Source: Akkermansiaceae bacterium (lineage in GTDB: Bacteria; Verrucomicrobiota; Verrucomicrobiia; Verrucomicrobiales; Akkermansiaceae). From it: a DNA stretch of 64,000 nt. Position numbers and translations under genes: made by a program. A model generated the notes under the pieces. The model searched no databases, had not been told where the DNA came from, and was given only the letters and a program-made list of their open reading frames with translations. Below, piece by piece: positions 17,103 through 26,339 of the stretch (position 1 is the first letter of the stretch; each line of letters begins with the position of its first letter). The DNA is taken from positions 1 through 64,000 of the forward strand of contig JALOTY010000010.1 of assembly GCA_025457665.1 (NCBI GenBank). Reading direction: 5' to 3'.

Positions 17103-18544
17103 GCCTTTCAAGATTCATCCTCGCCCTCTCGCTGACCTCGTCGGTCATCGCCGCCACTCCTCCGGACCTTCTGCGGCTGGCCGATGGAGAATTGGCCGGC
17201 CGTTTCTCAGGCATCAGCGCGGCGGGGATCATTCGATGGGAGCGGGAAGACAGCCCCGCACCGCTTGAGTTCAAGGTCGACAAAGCCCGCCACATCGCCC
17301 TTCGCGGAGGTGTCCCCGCCACACCCCATGCCAGCACTTCCCATGTGGAGTTGCTCGATGGCGACCGCATCGCCGGAACCATCACCGCCATGGATAAGGG
17401 CGAACTCACCCTCGATTCCCCCCAGACAGGCCCCATCGTGATTCCGCGCGATCGGATCAAGCGCATCGCGCCGAATCCCTTCGGTGGCCGACTGATTTAC
17501 GCCGGGCCCTTCAGTAAGGAAGGCTGGGAGATCGTCGCGGCCGAGCCCCCTCAGAGCGACGCCTCTGAAACCGAGAAAAAGGAAGACTCATGGGAACACA
17601 TCGCGGGGCATTGGTATTACAAAGGGGGCAGTGATGCGCTGCGATATCCCGCGGCGATGCCGGAGCAATCGATCTTCCGCTTTCGCATGGACTGGCGTGC
17701 CCGGCCCGCCGTGAACATTGCCCTCCATGCGGATTTCGCCGGGGTTCCCGAAGCCAAGGAGAACGAGGGTGAAGACGAAGTCCGCCGCCCCGATCTCCCG
17801 GCCCGGATGTTCGGAAATGCGCTCATCGTTTCCATTCGCGCCAACTACGCCACCCTCCAGCACTGCGGCTACACCCAGGAAGGGGAGCCTTTCGTCCGCC
17901 ATCTGCGATCGTCGTCTTCCAGCGTGAGGATCGATGAATCCGGCGGTGCGGATTTCGAACTTCGCAGCAACCTCAAGGAAGGAACCGTGGCGCTTTTCGT
18001 GGATGGCAGTTTCTGGCTGCAATGGAACATCGAGTTCACCGAAGACGCCCGCCCACTGGGTTCGGGACTCGGTTTCCTCATCACCAATGAAGCCGAGTCC
18101 TACCGCATCACCGATCTGCTCGTGGCGGAATGGAATGGCATGCCCGATGCCGCACGCAGTTTCGAATCGCCCGATCGGGACATCGTCCTGCTGACCAATG
18201 GAACCGATCGGCTTTCAGGCAAGGTCACCTCGATCTCGGAGGGCCGGGTGAAACTCCATGGCGACTATGCGGACCTGGATATCCCCCTGGAGGATGTGGC
18301 CGATCTTCATTTCGCCGAGTCCGAAAAGGTCAAAGAAGAGGAATCACAGGCCGATGGTGCGGCAGTTCGTGTGCACTTCCTCCCCATTGGCCGCATTCAT
18401 GGCAAGCTCATCGAAGCCAGCTCGGAGCGCTTGGTGTTAGAGTCGCCCTCGATTGGCAGGATCGAAACCCTTCTCGATTCCGCCTCCCTGCTTGAGTTCA
18501 ATCGCCACGGCCTTTTCCTCCAAGGCTGGGATGATGACTTGTGA
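17099..18544 (+). CDS. Secreted beta-rich protein, paralog 1 of 3
   Basis: A 481-residue secreted protein (signal peptide SRFILALSLTSSVIAA) with no named family that I recognise. It contains repeated short beta modules of the form L-x2-GDRI-x-G ... L ... IPRDRI (about 81-120 and again near 365-400 and 425-465), Sm-like in pattern. These flank a central concanavalin/LamG-like region with the block YAGPFSKEGWEI. The same order is found in the next two genes, so the three form a tandem family. The ATG at 17099 overlaps the preceding TGA. Confidence 0.65.
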   Translation: MSLSRFILALSLTSSVIAATPPDLLRLADGELAGRFSGISAAGIIRWEREDSPAPLEFKVDKARHIALRGGVPATPHASTSHVELLDGDRIAGTITAMDKGELTLDSPQTGPIVIPRDRIKRIAPNPFGGRLIYAGPFSKEGWEIVAAEPPQSDASETEKKEDSWEHIAGHWYYKGGSDALRYPAAMPEQSIFRFRMDWRARPAVNIALHADFAGVPEAKENEGEDEVRRPDLPARMFGNALIVSIRANYATLQHCGYTQEGEPFVRHLRSSSSSVRIDESGGADFELRSNLKEGTVALFVDGSFWLQWNIEFTEDARPLGSGLGFLITNEAESYRITDLLVAEWNGMPDAARSFESPDRDIVLLTNGTDRLSGKVTSISEGRVKLHGDYADLDIPLEDVADLHFAESEKVKEEESQADGAAVRVHFLPIGRIHGKLIEASSERLVLESPSIGRIETLLDSASLLEFNRHGLFLQGWDDDL

Positions 18545-18561
18545 ACCCCCCGTCCCTCCGA

Positions 18562-19866
18562 ATGAAGCTGACTTTCACTTTTCTCCTTCTCGCTGGATTG
18601 CCCGCCCTTCTGGCGGATCAAGTCCGCACGACCGATGGCGGCCTGATCAGCGGCCGTGTCACCAGCCTCGATTCCCATGCCCTGAGTCTGGAAACCGAAC
18701 TCGCTGCCGAAGCGGTGCAGGTCAAACCGGATCAGGTGCAGTCGGTGACTTTCGACGAGGACTCAGTGCAAAGGGGTGACCACGATGCACGCGTCATCCT
18801 CATCAATGGCGACCGACTCCCCTGCGATTTGAAACGGATCGATGACAAGCATGTCCACGTTGCCACCCGCTATTCCGAAGATCTGAAGATTGCCCGCAAA
18901 TCCATCTCCTCCCTCCAGCTTGGCATCCGCCCGCGGCAGACACTCTATCAGGGTCCGAGCGATTCCGAGGACTGGACCGTGGACGATGCCTGGAGTTTCG
19001 AGAATGGAGTCCTCACTTCCATCAGCAAAGGTTCCGCCTTCCGGGAAGTCGAAGACCTCCCGAGTTCATTCTCCCTCCAATTCCAAATCGAATGGACCCA
19101 GATTCCGAATCTCGAGTTCTACTTCTGCTCCAGCGAAGCCCGTGCGGGAGGCGGGAAACTCGATCGCTACTACCTCCAGTTCAATTCAGCGGGCTTCGGC
19201 ATCCAACGTCAGAGTTCGGGCGATACCACCTATCAATCTCTCGGCGAGGCCAACCTGCTCCCCGACAGCTTCACCGATTCCAAGGCACTCGTCGAAATCC
19301 GTGTGGACCGCAAGATCCGGCGTATCGAGCTTCTCATCGATGGCGAGGTTGCCGGTCGCTACAATGACCCCTTGCCCGAAGCACCGGGCGGCTCACTCTT
19401 CGTCCTTTCCAGCAACTCCCAGGCAAGCGGCGTGCACCGGGTCAGCAACATCGTCGTCCGCGCATGGAGCGCCAACCGCGATCGACACGACAGCGAAGAC
19501 CGCGGTGATGGCGAGGGGGATTCATTGATCGACAACACCGGCCAGCGTTTCACCGGCCGATTGATCGGCACCGGGAAATCGGACAAGGGCATGATTTTCC
19601 TCTTCAAAAACCCCCATCAGGAAGACCCGCTGCAAGTACCGGAAGACAGGGTTTCCACGCTCTTCTTCGCCAAGCCCGACAGCAAATCCGAACGTCCACC
19701 CATGATCATCGGTCTTCAGGAACAGGGAATGCTCAGCGTGGGTGCCTGCACCTTCGCGGGCGATGAAATGAAACTCACCCACCCGCTGTTAGGCGAGTTT
19801 TCCCTGAAGCGAAACGCCCTGACATCGATGGCCAGACGATTGGAAAATCCACCGACCGACCCATGA
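18562..19866 (+). CDS. Secreted beta-rich protein, paralog 2 of 3
   Basis: A 434-residue protein, start chosen at the ATG at 18562 because it opens the signal peptide (KLTFTFLLLAGLPALLA); a GTG seven codons earlier overlaps the previous stop. It shows the same layout as its neighbours: NGDRLPCDL ... IARKSISSLQLG, then YQGPSDSEDWTVDDAW, a beta-rich central domain and a second NGD-like module set near the C terminus. The tandem arrangement suggests duplication followed by strong divergence. Function unknown. Confidence 0.65.
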   Translation: MKLTFTFLLLAGLPALLADQVRTTDGGLISGRVTSLDSHALSLETELAAEAVQVKPDQVQSVTFDEDSVQRGDHDARVILINGDRLPCDLKRIDDKHVHVATRYSEDLKIARKSISSLQLGIRPRQTLYQGPSDSEDWTVDDAWSFENGVLTSISKGSAFREVEDLPSSFSLQFQIEWTQIPNLEFYFCSSEARAGGGKLDRYYLQFNSAGFGIQRQSSGDTTYQSLGEANLLPDSFTDSKALVEIRVDRKIRRIELLIDGEVAGRYNDPLPEAPGGSLFVLSSNSQASGVHRVSNIVVRAWSANRDRHDSEDRGDGEGDSLIDNTGQRFTGRLIGTGKSDKGMIFLFKNPHQEDPLQVPEDRVSTLFFAKPDSKSERPPMIIGLQEQGMLSVGACTFAGDEMKLTHPLLGEFSLKRNALTSMARRLENPPTDP

Positions 19867-21242
19867 GAACGAGTCTGATCCTACTGCTCATCGCCGTCGC
19901 CCACGGCTCGGACATGACCTTGCGGTTCGTCAATCAGGACCAGCTTCCCGGGAAGCTGCAATCCATGGCGGACGGCAAACTCCTTTGGGAGTCCCCGAGT
20001 CTTGTCGAGGCCCCGTCGTTCCTTCTCTCCGCGGTCGATTCGATCTCCCAGCCTCTCGCCCCCGACCCCGAACTCCCGCCCGGCGATCACATGGCCGTGG
20101 CGAAACTCACGAATGGCGACACGTTCGATGGCACCTTGGTGAGCGTGACCTCGGATCAAATCGTCCTCGATACCGCCTACGCCGGCAAACTGACTTTCCG
20201 CAGGGACATGGTGGAATCGTTGGAAATTCTCGACCGGCCCGTGATCTACTACAGCGGCCCGAAGTCGCTCGAAGAGTGGACCACGGGCGAGGATGAAACC
20301 TGGAGTTTTGAGCAGGGCCAACTGGTGACCGAAGGCGGCGGCAGCATTCACCGGGATGTCGGCAAACACAAACGCATGCACCTGAGCTTCGATGTCACCT
20401 GGAGTGATGCCGCCCGACTCCGGTTGCACCTGCATTCCGATTCCGAGGACCCCGAGGAAGCCAGCAGTCGCTACGAACTCGTGTTCCAAAGCCAGTATGC
20501 CTACATGCGCAAGAGCGTCTCGAACGGCAATGGTCCGCAGTCCTCGACCATCGGGACCACCGGAGGCATCCAGACTTTTGCCGAAGGCGAAAGGGTTCGC
20601 GTGGAGGTCCTGCAGGATCTTGAATCCGGCCTGGTCCGTCTCATCGTCGCAGGCGCCGTGGTTGCCGATTGGAGGGACACGGACCCCACCGAAGACCAAA
20701 TGGGCGCTTACCTCCATTTCTTCTGCGATGGCAGCGCGCCCACCCGCCTGTCCCGGATCCGCGTCTCAAGCTGGAACGGAGTGATCGAGGGCGACACCAT
20801 GATCGAGCCCGGCATCCAGGGCCTGATGTTCGAGGAACCCGAGGAGGAAAAGCCCGCTCCCACCGAGGAAGAGGAAAAAGGCATCCGTCTGCGAAACGGC
20901 GACCGCATCGATTCCGAGGAATTGACGATCGAGGATGGCTCCGTCCGCCTCAAAACCCGTTTCAAGGAGCTGGAGTTGCCCGTCTCCCGCCTCCGCAGCT
21001 TCGCGCTCCGCAGCACCGAGGATGCAAACAATCCCGAACTCTGTTGGAAACCCATCCGCCGCGCGGGAGACGTGAGAGTCTGGCTCGGCAACGGCAACCG
21101 CATGACCTTCGAACTCGTGGCCTTCTCGGATAAGAAAATCATCGGTCGCTCGCAGACCTTCGGCGAAGCGAGCTTCGATTTCTCTGTCATCGCGCGCATG
21201 GATTTCAATATCTATCGAAATCCCTACGATTCCGGTGAGTAA
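19863..21242 (+). CDS. Secreted beta-rich protein, paralog 3 of 3
   Basis: A 459-residue protein starting with a short signal peptide (RTSLILLLIAVAHG) and an ATGA overlap with paralog 2. The shared blocks are NGDTFDGTLVSV ... LTFRRDMVESLEI, then YYSGPKSLEEWTTGEDETW, a LamG-like centre ending SRIRVSSWNG, an acidic Glu/Pro linker (about 320-340) and a last pair of beta modules. With paralogs 1 and 2 it probably forms an extracytoplasmic complex. No catalytic motif is recognised. Confidence 0.65.
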   Translation: MRTSLILLLIAVAHGSDMTLRFVNQDQLPGKLQSMADGKLLWESPSLVEAPSFLLSAVDSISQPLAPDPELPPGDHMAVAKLTNGDTFDGTLVSVTSDQIVLDTAYAGKLTFRRDMVESLEILDRPVIYYSGPKSLEEWTTGEDETWSFEQGQLVTEGGGSIHRDVGKHKRMHLSFDVTWSDAARLRLHLHSDSEDPEEASSRYELVFQSQYAYMRKSVSNGNGPQSSTIGTTGGIQTFAEGERVRVEVLQDLESGLVRLIVAGAVVADWRDTDPTEDQMGAYLHFFCDGSAPTRLSRIRVSSWNGVIEGDTMIEPGIQGLMFEEPEEEKPAPTEEEEKGIRLRNGDRIDSEELTIEDGSVRLKTRFKELELPVSRLRSFALRSTEDANNPELCWKPIRRAGDVRVWLGNGNRMTFELVAFSDKKIIGRSQTFGEASFDFSVIARMDFNIYRNPYDSGE

Positions 21243-21265
21243 TCCGTCCCGACCCCAGATTCCCC

Positions 21266-22324
21266 ATGAAGTCACTTCCTCTTCTCCTCGCCCTCGTCCC
21301 CACCCTGGCCTTCTCCCACCCCGATCACGGCACGGAGCCGGGCAAGGACCACACCCACGCGGTCCGCACGGGCAATGGCGCCTTCACTTTTGAAACCGTC
21401 CCCGGCTGGGGTGCCCTGCCCGACGGGAAAAACATCGGCCCCACCCACGGCGGTGTCGTTGTCGATCCCAAGACCGGGAGAGTCTATGTCTCCACCGACT
21501 CTCTCCTCTCCGTCCTCGTCTTCGAAGCCGATGGCAAATATGTCGGCAACATTGCTCCCGACTGCCAAGGCTTTCACGCCATGGACATCCGCGAGGAAGA
21601 GGGTCGAGCGGTCCTCTACGGCGCGCAGCTCAACGGCTATGGGAATGGCCTCCGCAAACAGGCAGGTCTGCCGGCCACCAAGCCCCGCATTTGCAAGATC
21701 GATACCGAGGGCAAACTCCTCCTCGAAATCCCCAATGCCAACACCGGAGAAATCCAAGGCGGCTGGGGCGGGCTCACCGGCGTCACCGTCGCCCCGGATG
21801 GCTCGATTTTCTGCTCCATGGGCTACGGTTCCCAGCTCATCCACCGCTTCGATGCCACCGGCAAGCATCTCAAGACTTTTGGCGGCCGCGGCAACGGAGA
21901 AAAGGTGCTGACCAATACCAGCCACGGCTTGAAGATCGATACCCGGTACGGCGAACCCCGCCTGCTGATCTGCGACCGTGAAAACCGCAGGCTCTTCCAT
22001 GCCACGCTCGATGGCGAATGGATCGGGATCTATGCCACGAACCTCCGTCGGCCCTGCTCCGTATCGATTCTCGGCGAACACTGCGCCGTCGCGGAACTCG
22101 AAGCCCGTGTCACCGTGCTCGACAAAAATGGCACCCCGGTCGCCTTCCTTGGAGACAATCCGGACCGCAAACAATGGGCCGCCTTCCCCACCCCGCTCGA
22201 CAAGATTGCCGACGGCGTTTTCACCGCCCCCCACGGGCTTTCATTCGATCCCCAGGGAAATCTCTACGTGCAGGACTGGAACCAAAGCGGCCGCATCACC
22301 AAGCTCGCCCGCATCCAACCTTGA
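21266..22324 (+). CDS. Secreted NHL/six-bladed beta-propeller protein
   Basis: A 352-residue secreted protein (signal SLPLLLALVPTLAFS, followed by a His-rich HPDHG...HTHA stretch). Its body repeats the blade pattern V-DPKTGRVYVST, VAPDGSIFCSMGYGSQL and LSFDPQGNLYVQDWNQSG, typical of NHL/SMP-30-like propellers. Such proteins often bind or modify sugars or peptides, but no activity can be assigned. It follows paralog 3 by 23 bases and may belong to the same transcript. Confidence 0.8.
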   Translation: MKSLPLLLALVPTLAFSHPDHGTEPGKDHTHAVRTGNGAFTFETVPGWGALPDGKNIGPTHGGVVVDPKTGRVYVSTDSLLSVLVFEADGKYVGNIAPDCQGFHAMDIREEEGRAVLYGAQLNGYGNGLRKQAGLPATKPRICKIDTEGKLLLEIPNANTGEIQGGWGGLTGVTVAPDGSIFCSMGYGSQLIHRFDATGKHLKTFGGRGNGEKVLTNTSHGLKIDTRYGEPRLLICDRENRRLFHATLDGEWIGIYATNLRRPCSVSILGEHCAVAELEARVTVLDKNGTPVAFLGDNPDRKQWAAFPTPLDKIADGVFTAPHGLSFDPQGNLYVQDWNQSGRITKLARIQP

Positions 22325-22331
22325 ATCGGCC

Positions 22332-23225
22332 ATGGGAAAGAAATCCCGCCATCACTTCGACCATTCCCACTTCCTGGTTCCCACAAACGGCGACTTCCGT
22401 TTGCAGGATCGCGACCCCGCCTTCACCGAAGGGATCAAGAACAAGCATGCCGCACGGGAGGCACTCATCGACGACGTGCGCCGCCTTGCCTCAAGCCAGG
22501 AACTCTTGTGGGCCACCGGCACCCATTCGGTGCTGGTGATCCTTCAGGCCCTCGATGCCGCTGGCAAAGATGGTGCGATCAAACATGTGATGAGCGGAGT
22601 GAATCCCCAGGGGGTCGATGTCACTTCCTTCAAAGCTCCCAACGACGAGGAACTGACCCATCATTTCCTCTGGCGACCCATGCGCAAACTGCCGGCTCGG
22701 GGCCGTATCGCGATCTTCAATCGCTCCTACTACGAGGAAGTGCTGGTCGTCCGCGTCCACCCTTCCTTCCTCGATGCCCAGGTCATCCCCTCGCGCCTCA
22801 AGGATGCCCCCTTGGAGGATCTCTGGAAATCCCGCTTCGATGAGATCAATGCTTTCGAACACCACCTCCATCTTCAGGACATCACGGTCATCAAAATCTT
22901 CCTGAATGTCTCCAAGGAAGAGCAGCGCAAGCGATTCCTCGGACGTCTGGAGGATCCATCCAAACTCTTCAAATTCTCCGCCAGGGACGTGGCAGAGCGG
23001 GAGCATTGGGAAGAATACCAACACGCCTACGAGCAAATGCTCCGCGCCACCAGCACCCCGCATGCCCCATGGTATGTGGTGCCTGCCGACAAGAAATGGT
23101 TCGCCCGGGCCGCCGTCGCCGACATCATTTCCTCACGCATCGCCGCCCTCGATCTCAAGCTTCCCGAACCCAGCGCCACCCAGCTTGCCGAAGTGGCGAA
23201 GTATCGGGAAATACTCGGCGACTGA
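22332..23225 (+). CDS. Polyphosphate kinase 2 family phosphotransferase
   Basis: A 297-residue PPK2-family enzyme that transfers phosphate between polyphosphate and nucleotides. Walker A is LDAAGKDGAIKHVMSG (about residue 73), directly followed by the family motif VNPQGVDVTSFK. The lid and Walker B-like parts are GRIAIFNRSYYEEVLVVRVHP and FLNVSKEEQRKRFLGR. The pattern is that of the class whose Walker A reads DAAGKDG. Start ATG at 22332 follows the propeller stop by seven bases. Direction of the reaction in vivo is unknown. Confidence 0.93.
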   Translation: MGKKSRHHFDHSHFLVPTNGDFRLQDRDPAFTEGIKNKHAAREALIDDVRRLASSQELLWATGTHSVLVILQALDAAGKDGAIKHVMSGVNPQGVDVTSFKAPNDEELTHHFLWRPMRKLPARGRIAIFNRSYYEEVLVVRVHPSFLDAQVIPSRLKDAPLEDLWKSRFDEINAFEHHLHLQDITVIKIFLNVSKEEQRKRFLGRLEDPSKLFKFSARDVAEREHWEEYQHAYEQMLRATSTPHAPWYVVPADKKWFARAAVADIISSRIAALDLKLPEPSATQLAEVAKYREILGD

Positions 23226-23265
23226 AAACACAGCGCTTGATCGAACAGATCCCGAGTCCCGCATC

Positions 23266-24015
23266 TCATCTCATGCGGGGATCGTGAAATGTGCCCCGGC
23301 TCTCGATGACTTGCCGCGGGGTGACGATGTCCAGCCTCCCGCCGCGGTTCACCGCCTGCATCTCATACCCGGCATAGTGCAGCGCGGCCACCACGAGCGT
23401 GGTGCAACTGTATCTAGTCGCCACTTCATCCCGGGTTTCGGGCGCACTTGGCACATTCCGCCAGCCCAGCACCCCGGGGTAATCATAGTCGCTCGGTGCG
23501 GCTGAATCCTGTCCGATGACCCTGCGGGAAAACTCCCGCAAACGCTTGGTATCGACCCTCTCCGGTCGATAGGCCCGCCAGCGTTTGTCGCGCAGGTATT
23601 CCAGGCCATGGTCCACATTGGCCGACTCCCCCATGGCGATCTGCAGCAACTTCAATCCGCCTTTCCCCGCGGGATCCTCCACCACCAGCGCCAGGTGGCC
23701 GAACTGGAAAAGCTCGTAAGGAATCTTCTGGATCTTCCCGCCTAACAGCGCCCGCCGCGCCTCGCGGTGGCCCATGTAAAAGGCAATCACATCCCCGCTC
23801 CGCAGCGTGCCCGCCCCCGCGACTCTCCCTTCTCCTTCGGCAACCATGGCCATCTTCTCTCCACCACGGGAGGCACACTTCACCACCGATCCCGGAGGCA
23901 TCTCCACCCAGCGCAGGGCCATCGCCCCACGATGCATCCGCGAACCTCCGGCACAGGACCACAGGCCCAAGACCAGCAGACCTAACAGCAATCGATCCCT
24001 CAGCGACTTCGACAT
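23266..24015 (-). CDS. Lipoprotein, YiiX/NlpC-P60-like cysteine hydrolase
   Basis: A 249-residue predicted lipoprotein: the signal segment LLLGLLVLGLWSCAG gives a lipobox cysteine. The permuted papain-like order is visible. First comes LRSGDVIAFYMG with a downstream FGHLALVVEDP block carrying the catalytic histidine, then the nucleophile block RYSCTTLVVAALHYAGYE near residue 205. Such enzymes hydrolyse amide or ester bonds in the envelope. Starts at 24024 (ATG) and 24036 (GTG) are alternatives. It is convergent with ppk2. Relatives in this window are the fragment at 11867-12124 and the gene at 32393. Confidence 0.7.
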   Translation of the reverse strand: MSKSLRDRLLLGLLVLGLWSCAGGSRMHRGAMALRWVEMPPGSVVKCASRGGEKMAMVAEGEGRVAGAGTLRSGDVIAFYMGHREARRALLGGKIQKIPYELFQFGHLALVVEDPAGKGGLKLLQIAMGESANVDHGLEYLRDKRWRAYRPERVDTKRLREFSRRVIGQDSAAPSDYDYPGVLGWRNVPSAPETRDEVATRYSCTTLVVAALHYAGYEMQAVNRGGRLDIVTPRQVIESRGTFHDPRMR

Positions 24016-24099
24016 GCCCGCCATGCTGTCACACACCGCGAGGGGACGTGAATCGATAGATTTCAGGAAAACATCGATAACAACGATGTCTTTCCCTCA

Positions 24100-25383
24100 T
24101 CAGGCATCTCTCGAAAGCAGGATCTCACCCTTCCTCACCACGAGATCGATGCTCCCCCGGAGGGTTTGATCGAGGAAGGGTGTGTTTCTCGATTTCGACT
24201 TCATGAAGCCGGTGCTGAAGGTCGTCGACCCCTCCTCATCGAAGAGAATGAACTCCGCCACTCCCCCTTCCACCATGGGCACAGCCGGCAATCCCATCAT
24301 CCGGCGAGGTTCGGCGGAGTAGCGTTTCACCATGACATCCCAGCCGAGTTGATGGCGGGAAATGAAGCGATCGAACATCGAAACCACCGCCGTCTCCAGC
24401 CCGGTGATGCCATTGGGCGCCGCCGTGAAATCCTGGGCTTTCTCGAAGGGCGTGTGGGGCGCGTGATCCGTCGCCAGCAGGTCGAAAACCCCGTTTCGGA
24501 GACCTTCTAACAGAGCCTCGTTGTCCTCACGGGTCCGCAAGGGCGGATTCATTTTGTAGTGGGTGTCGAAATCGCCGATATCTTCATCGATGAACATCAG
24601 GTGATGCGGAGCCACCTCGGCCGTGACCTTCACATCACCCCGCTCTTTCCACCAGCGGATGGTTTCCATGCCGATCTTCGTGGAGACGTGCTGGATGTGG
24701 ATGTGCGCTCCAGCCGCATGGGCCAGGCGGATGTCGCGATCGATGATGATTTCCTCGGCACAGGCCGGGCTGCCCTTGATCCCGAGACGATAGGCCATCG
24801 CCCCATCATTCAGGGCCCTGGGTCCGGCAAGTTCCGGGACCTCGCAGTGACTGGCAAAGAACATGCCGAACTCCCCCGCATACTGCATGGCCCGCAGCAA
24901 GACCGCCGGGTCCCGCGTGGTGTCGCCGTCATCGGTCAGCATCCTGACTCCAAGCGCCCGCATGGCATCGAAGGCCGCCAATTCCTTGCCCTCACGGCCT
25001 TTCGTCACGCATCCCGAAGTCAGAACCTCGATGCGTGAAACCGCCCTTGCCTTATCGAGAACCATCTTCGCCACGGCTCCGGAATCGATCGCCGGAGTCG
25101 TGTTCGGCATCATCACCACGCCAGTGATCCCCCCTTGCACGGCCGCCTCACTGCCGCTGGCAATGTCCTCCTTCGCCTCGCCTCCCGGCTCACGGAAATG
25201 CACGTGGGCGTCGAACATCGCTGGCATCGCCAGGCGTCCCCGGCCATCGATGACCTTTGCCCCAGTCGGCACCGCCAGTCCCGGTGCCACGGCACGATAT
25301 CGACCCTCCTCCACCCACAGGTCCGCAGGCATCGGCACCGCGCGATCCTCATCCACCACCCTCACATTTCTCACAAAAAGCAT
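24100..25383 (-). CDS. pyrC: Dihydroorotase, type I
   Basis: A 427-residue zinc amidohydrolase that cyclises carbamoyl-aspartate in pyrimidine synthesis. Motifs of the type I class are in order: FDAHVHFREPGGE (metal site), SHCEVPELAG, IHIQHVSTK, VAPHHLMF and LATDHAPHTPFEK with the catalytic aspartate. The ATG at 25383 gives the usual N terminus (LFVRNVRVVD); another ATG lies five codons upstream. It is divergent from the TetR gene at 25555, and the operator at 25516-25530 lies in the shared intergenic region. Confidence 0.95.
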   Translation of the reverse strand: MLFVRNVRVVDEDRAVPMPADLWVEEGRYRAVAPGLAVPTGAKVIDGRGRLAMPAMFDAHVHFREPGGEAKEDIASGSEAAVQGGITGVVMMPNTTPAIDSGAVAKMVLDKARAVSRIEVLTSGCVTKGREGKELAAFDAMRALGVRMLTDDGDTTRDPAVLLRAMQYAGEFGMFFASHCEVPELAGPRALNDGAMAYRLGIKGSPACAEEIIIDRDIRLAHAAGAHIHIQHVSTKIGMETIRWWKERGDVKVTAEVAPHHLMFIDEDIGDFDTHYKMNPPLRTREDNEALLEGLRNGVFDLLATDHAPHTPFEKAQDFTAAPNGITGLETAVVSMFDRFISRHQLGWDVMVKRYSAEPRRMMGLPAVPMVEGGVAEFILFDEEGSTTFSTGFMKSKSRNTPFLDQTLRGSIDLVVRKGEILLSRDA

Positions 25384-25515
25384 CGTTGCCTCAGGCATGC
25401 GCCCTTGATGCCAGCCCATCCCGAAATGGAAAAGCCCGGACTTTGCCCGGAATCCCATCCGGTCATCCGAAAGGTCGCGAGGCTCCTGCTCAGGAATCGA
25501 GCCCGAAGAAACAAT

Positions 25516-25530
25516 TTGACCGTCAGTCAA
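25516..25530. promoter_or_regulatory. TetR-type operator, upstream of first tetR
   Basis: The inverted repeat TTGAC-CGTCA-GTCAA lies 25 bases before the TetR start. The same arms with the same 5-base spacer occur at 26304-26318 before the permease, so this is probably the autoregulatory site. It could also affect the divergent pyrC. Confidence 0.75.
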
Positions 25531-25554
25531 TTTTCGAGAATCTCTTGTTCAGCC

Positions 25555-26286
25555 ATGCTGCCGCAGACGCAAAGTCGCAAGGATCGCGAACGAAAAGCCC
25601 GGGAGGAGCTGATCGTGGACCATGCCCGGCGCTTGCTGCTCAGCCACGGTTTCCAGGGATTCAGCCTCGATGATTTGGCGAGGTCGATCGAGTATTCGAA
25701 GGGCACGATCTATCAGCATTTCGAATCCAAGGAAGACCTTGCCCTCGCCGTCGCCACTTCCGCCCTCAAGGAGCGGGCGGACCTGTTTGAGCGCGCGGCG
25801 CGTTTTCAGGGGAAGTCACGGGAGCGCGCGCGGGCCATCGGGTTCGCCTGTTGTCATTTCATGGTCGCCTATCCGGACTACTTCCATGTGGAAATGATGA
25901 TGAAGTCGCAGTCCTTCTGGGAAAAGGCTTCCGAGGAACGGCGGCGCCAGAATGCCATGCAGGCCGGACGGACCTTTCGGTCCATGCTCGAAGTGGTGCA
26001 TGCCGGGTTCGAGGCGGGCGACCTGTCGCGGGAACGCCTTTCAGCCGAAGAAATCGCCATCGCCATGGCCTCGGTCACGGTCGGCAGTCACATCATGTCC
26101 CATGTCCCGGAAATGCGCCTTCTCGCGGGAATCGATGATTCCATCCGCATCGTCCGACAAAACCAGGACCTGCTGCTGGATGGCATGGGCTGGAAATCCC
26201 TTCTTGCCGATTTCGACTATGCCGCCACTGACCTGAGAATCCGCTCCGAAATCTTTCCCGAGGCCACCTGGTTCCAAACCCCCTGA
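25555..26286 (+). CDS. TetR-family repressor 1 of the export locus
   Basis: A 243-residue TetR-family regulator. The N-terminal helix-turn-helix is clear: FSLDDLARSIEYSKGTIYQHFESKEDLALAV (about 36-66; key residues are the SKGTIYQHF recognition helix). The remaining helical part is the ligand-binding and dimerisation domain, whose inducer is unknown. The ATG at 25555 is the first that gives a normal TetR N terminus. Matching operators before this gene and before the following permease (26303-26319) indicate that it represses both. Confidence 0.93.
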   Translation: MLPQTQSRKDRERKAREELIVDHARRLLLSHGFQGFSLDDLARSIEYSKGTIYQHFESKEDLALAVATSALKERADLFERAARFQGKSRERARAIGFACCHFMVAYPDYFHVEMMMKSQSFWEKASEERRRQNAMQAGRTFRSMLEVVHAGFEAGDLSRERLSAEEIAIAMASVTVGSHIMSHVPEMRLLAGIDDSIRIVRQNQDLLLDGMGWKSLLADFDYAATDLRIRSEIFPEATWFQTP

Positions 26287-26302
26287 ATTTTTTTGGCCCC
26301 AT

Positions 26303-26319
26303 TTTGACTCGCAGTCAAA
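26303..26319. promoter_or_regulatory. TetR-type operator, upstream of permease 1
   Basis: The inverted repeat TTTGAC-TCGCA-GTCAAA ends 20 bases before the permease ATG. It matches the site at 25516-25530 in both arms and spacing. Its left arm may double as a -35 element. Confidence 0.78.
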
Positions 26320-26339
26320 CTTCGAACCTCATTTCACCC

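Noticed and set aside
23258..23279. Hairpin CCCGCAT...ATGCGGG as a terminator between ppk2 and the lipoprotein gene
   Set aside because: The 7 bp stem has an 8-base loop and no T-run, and it overlaps the coding end of the lipoprotein gene; too weak to call.
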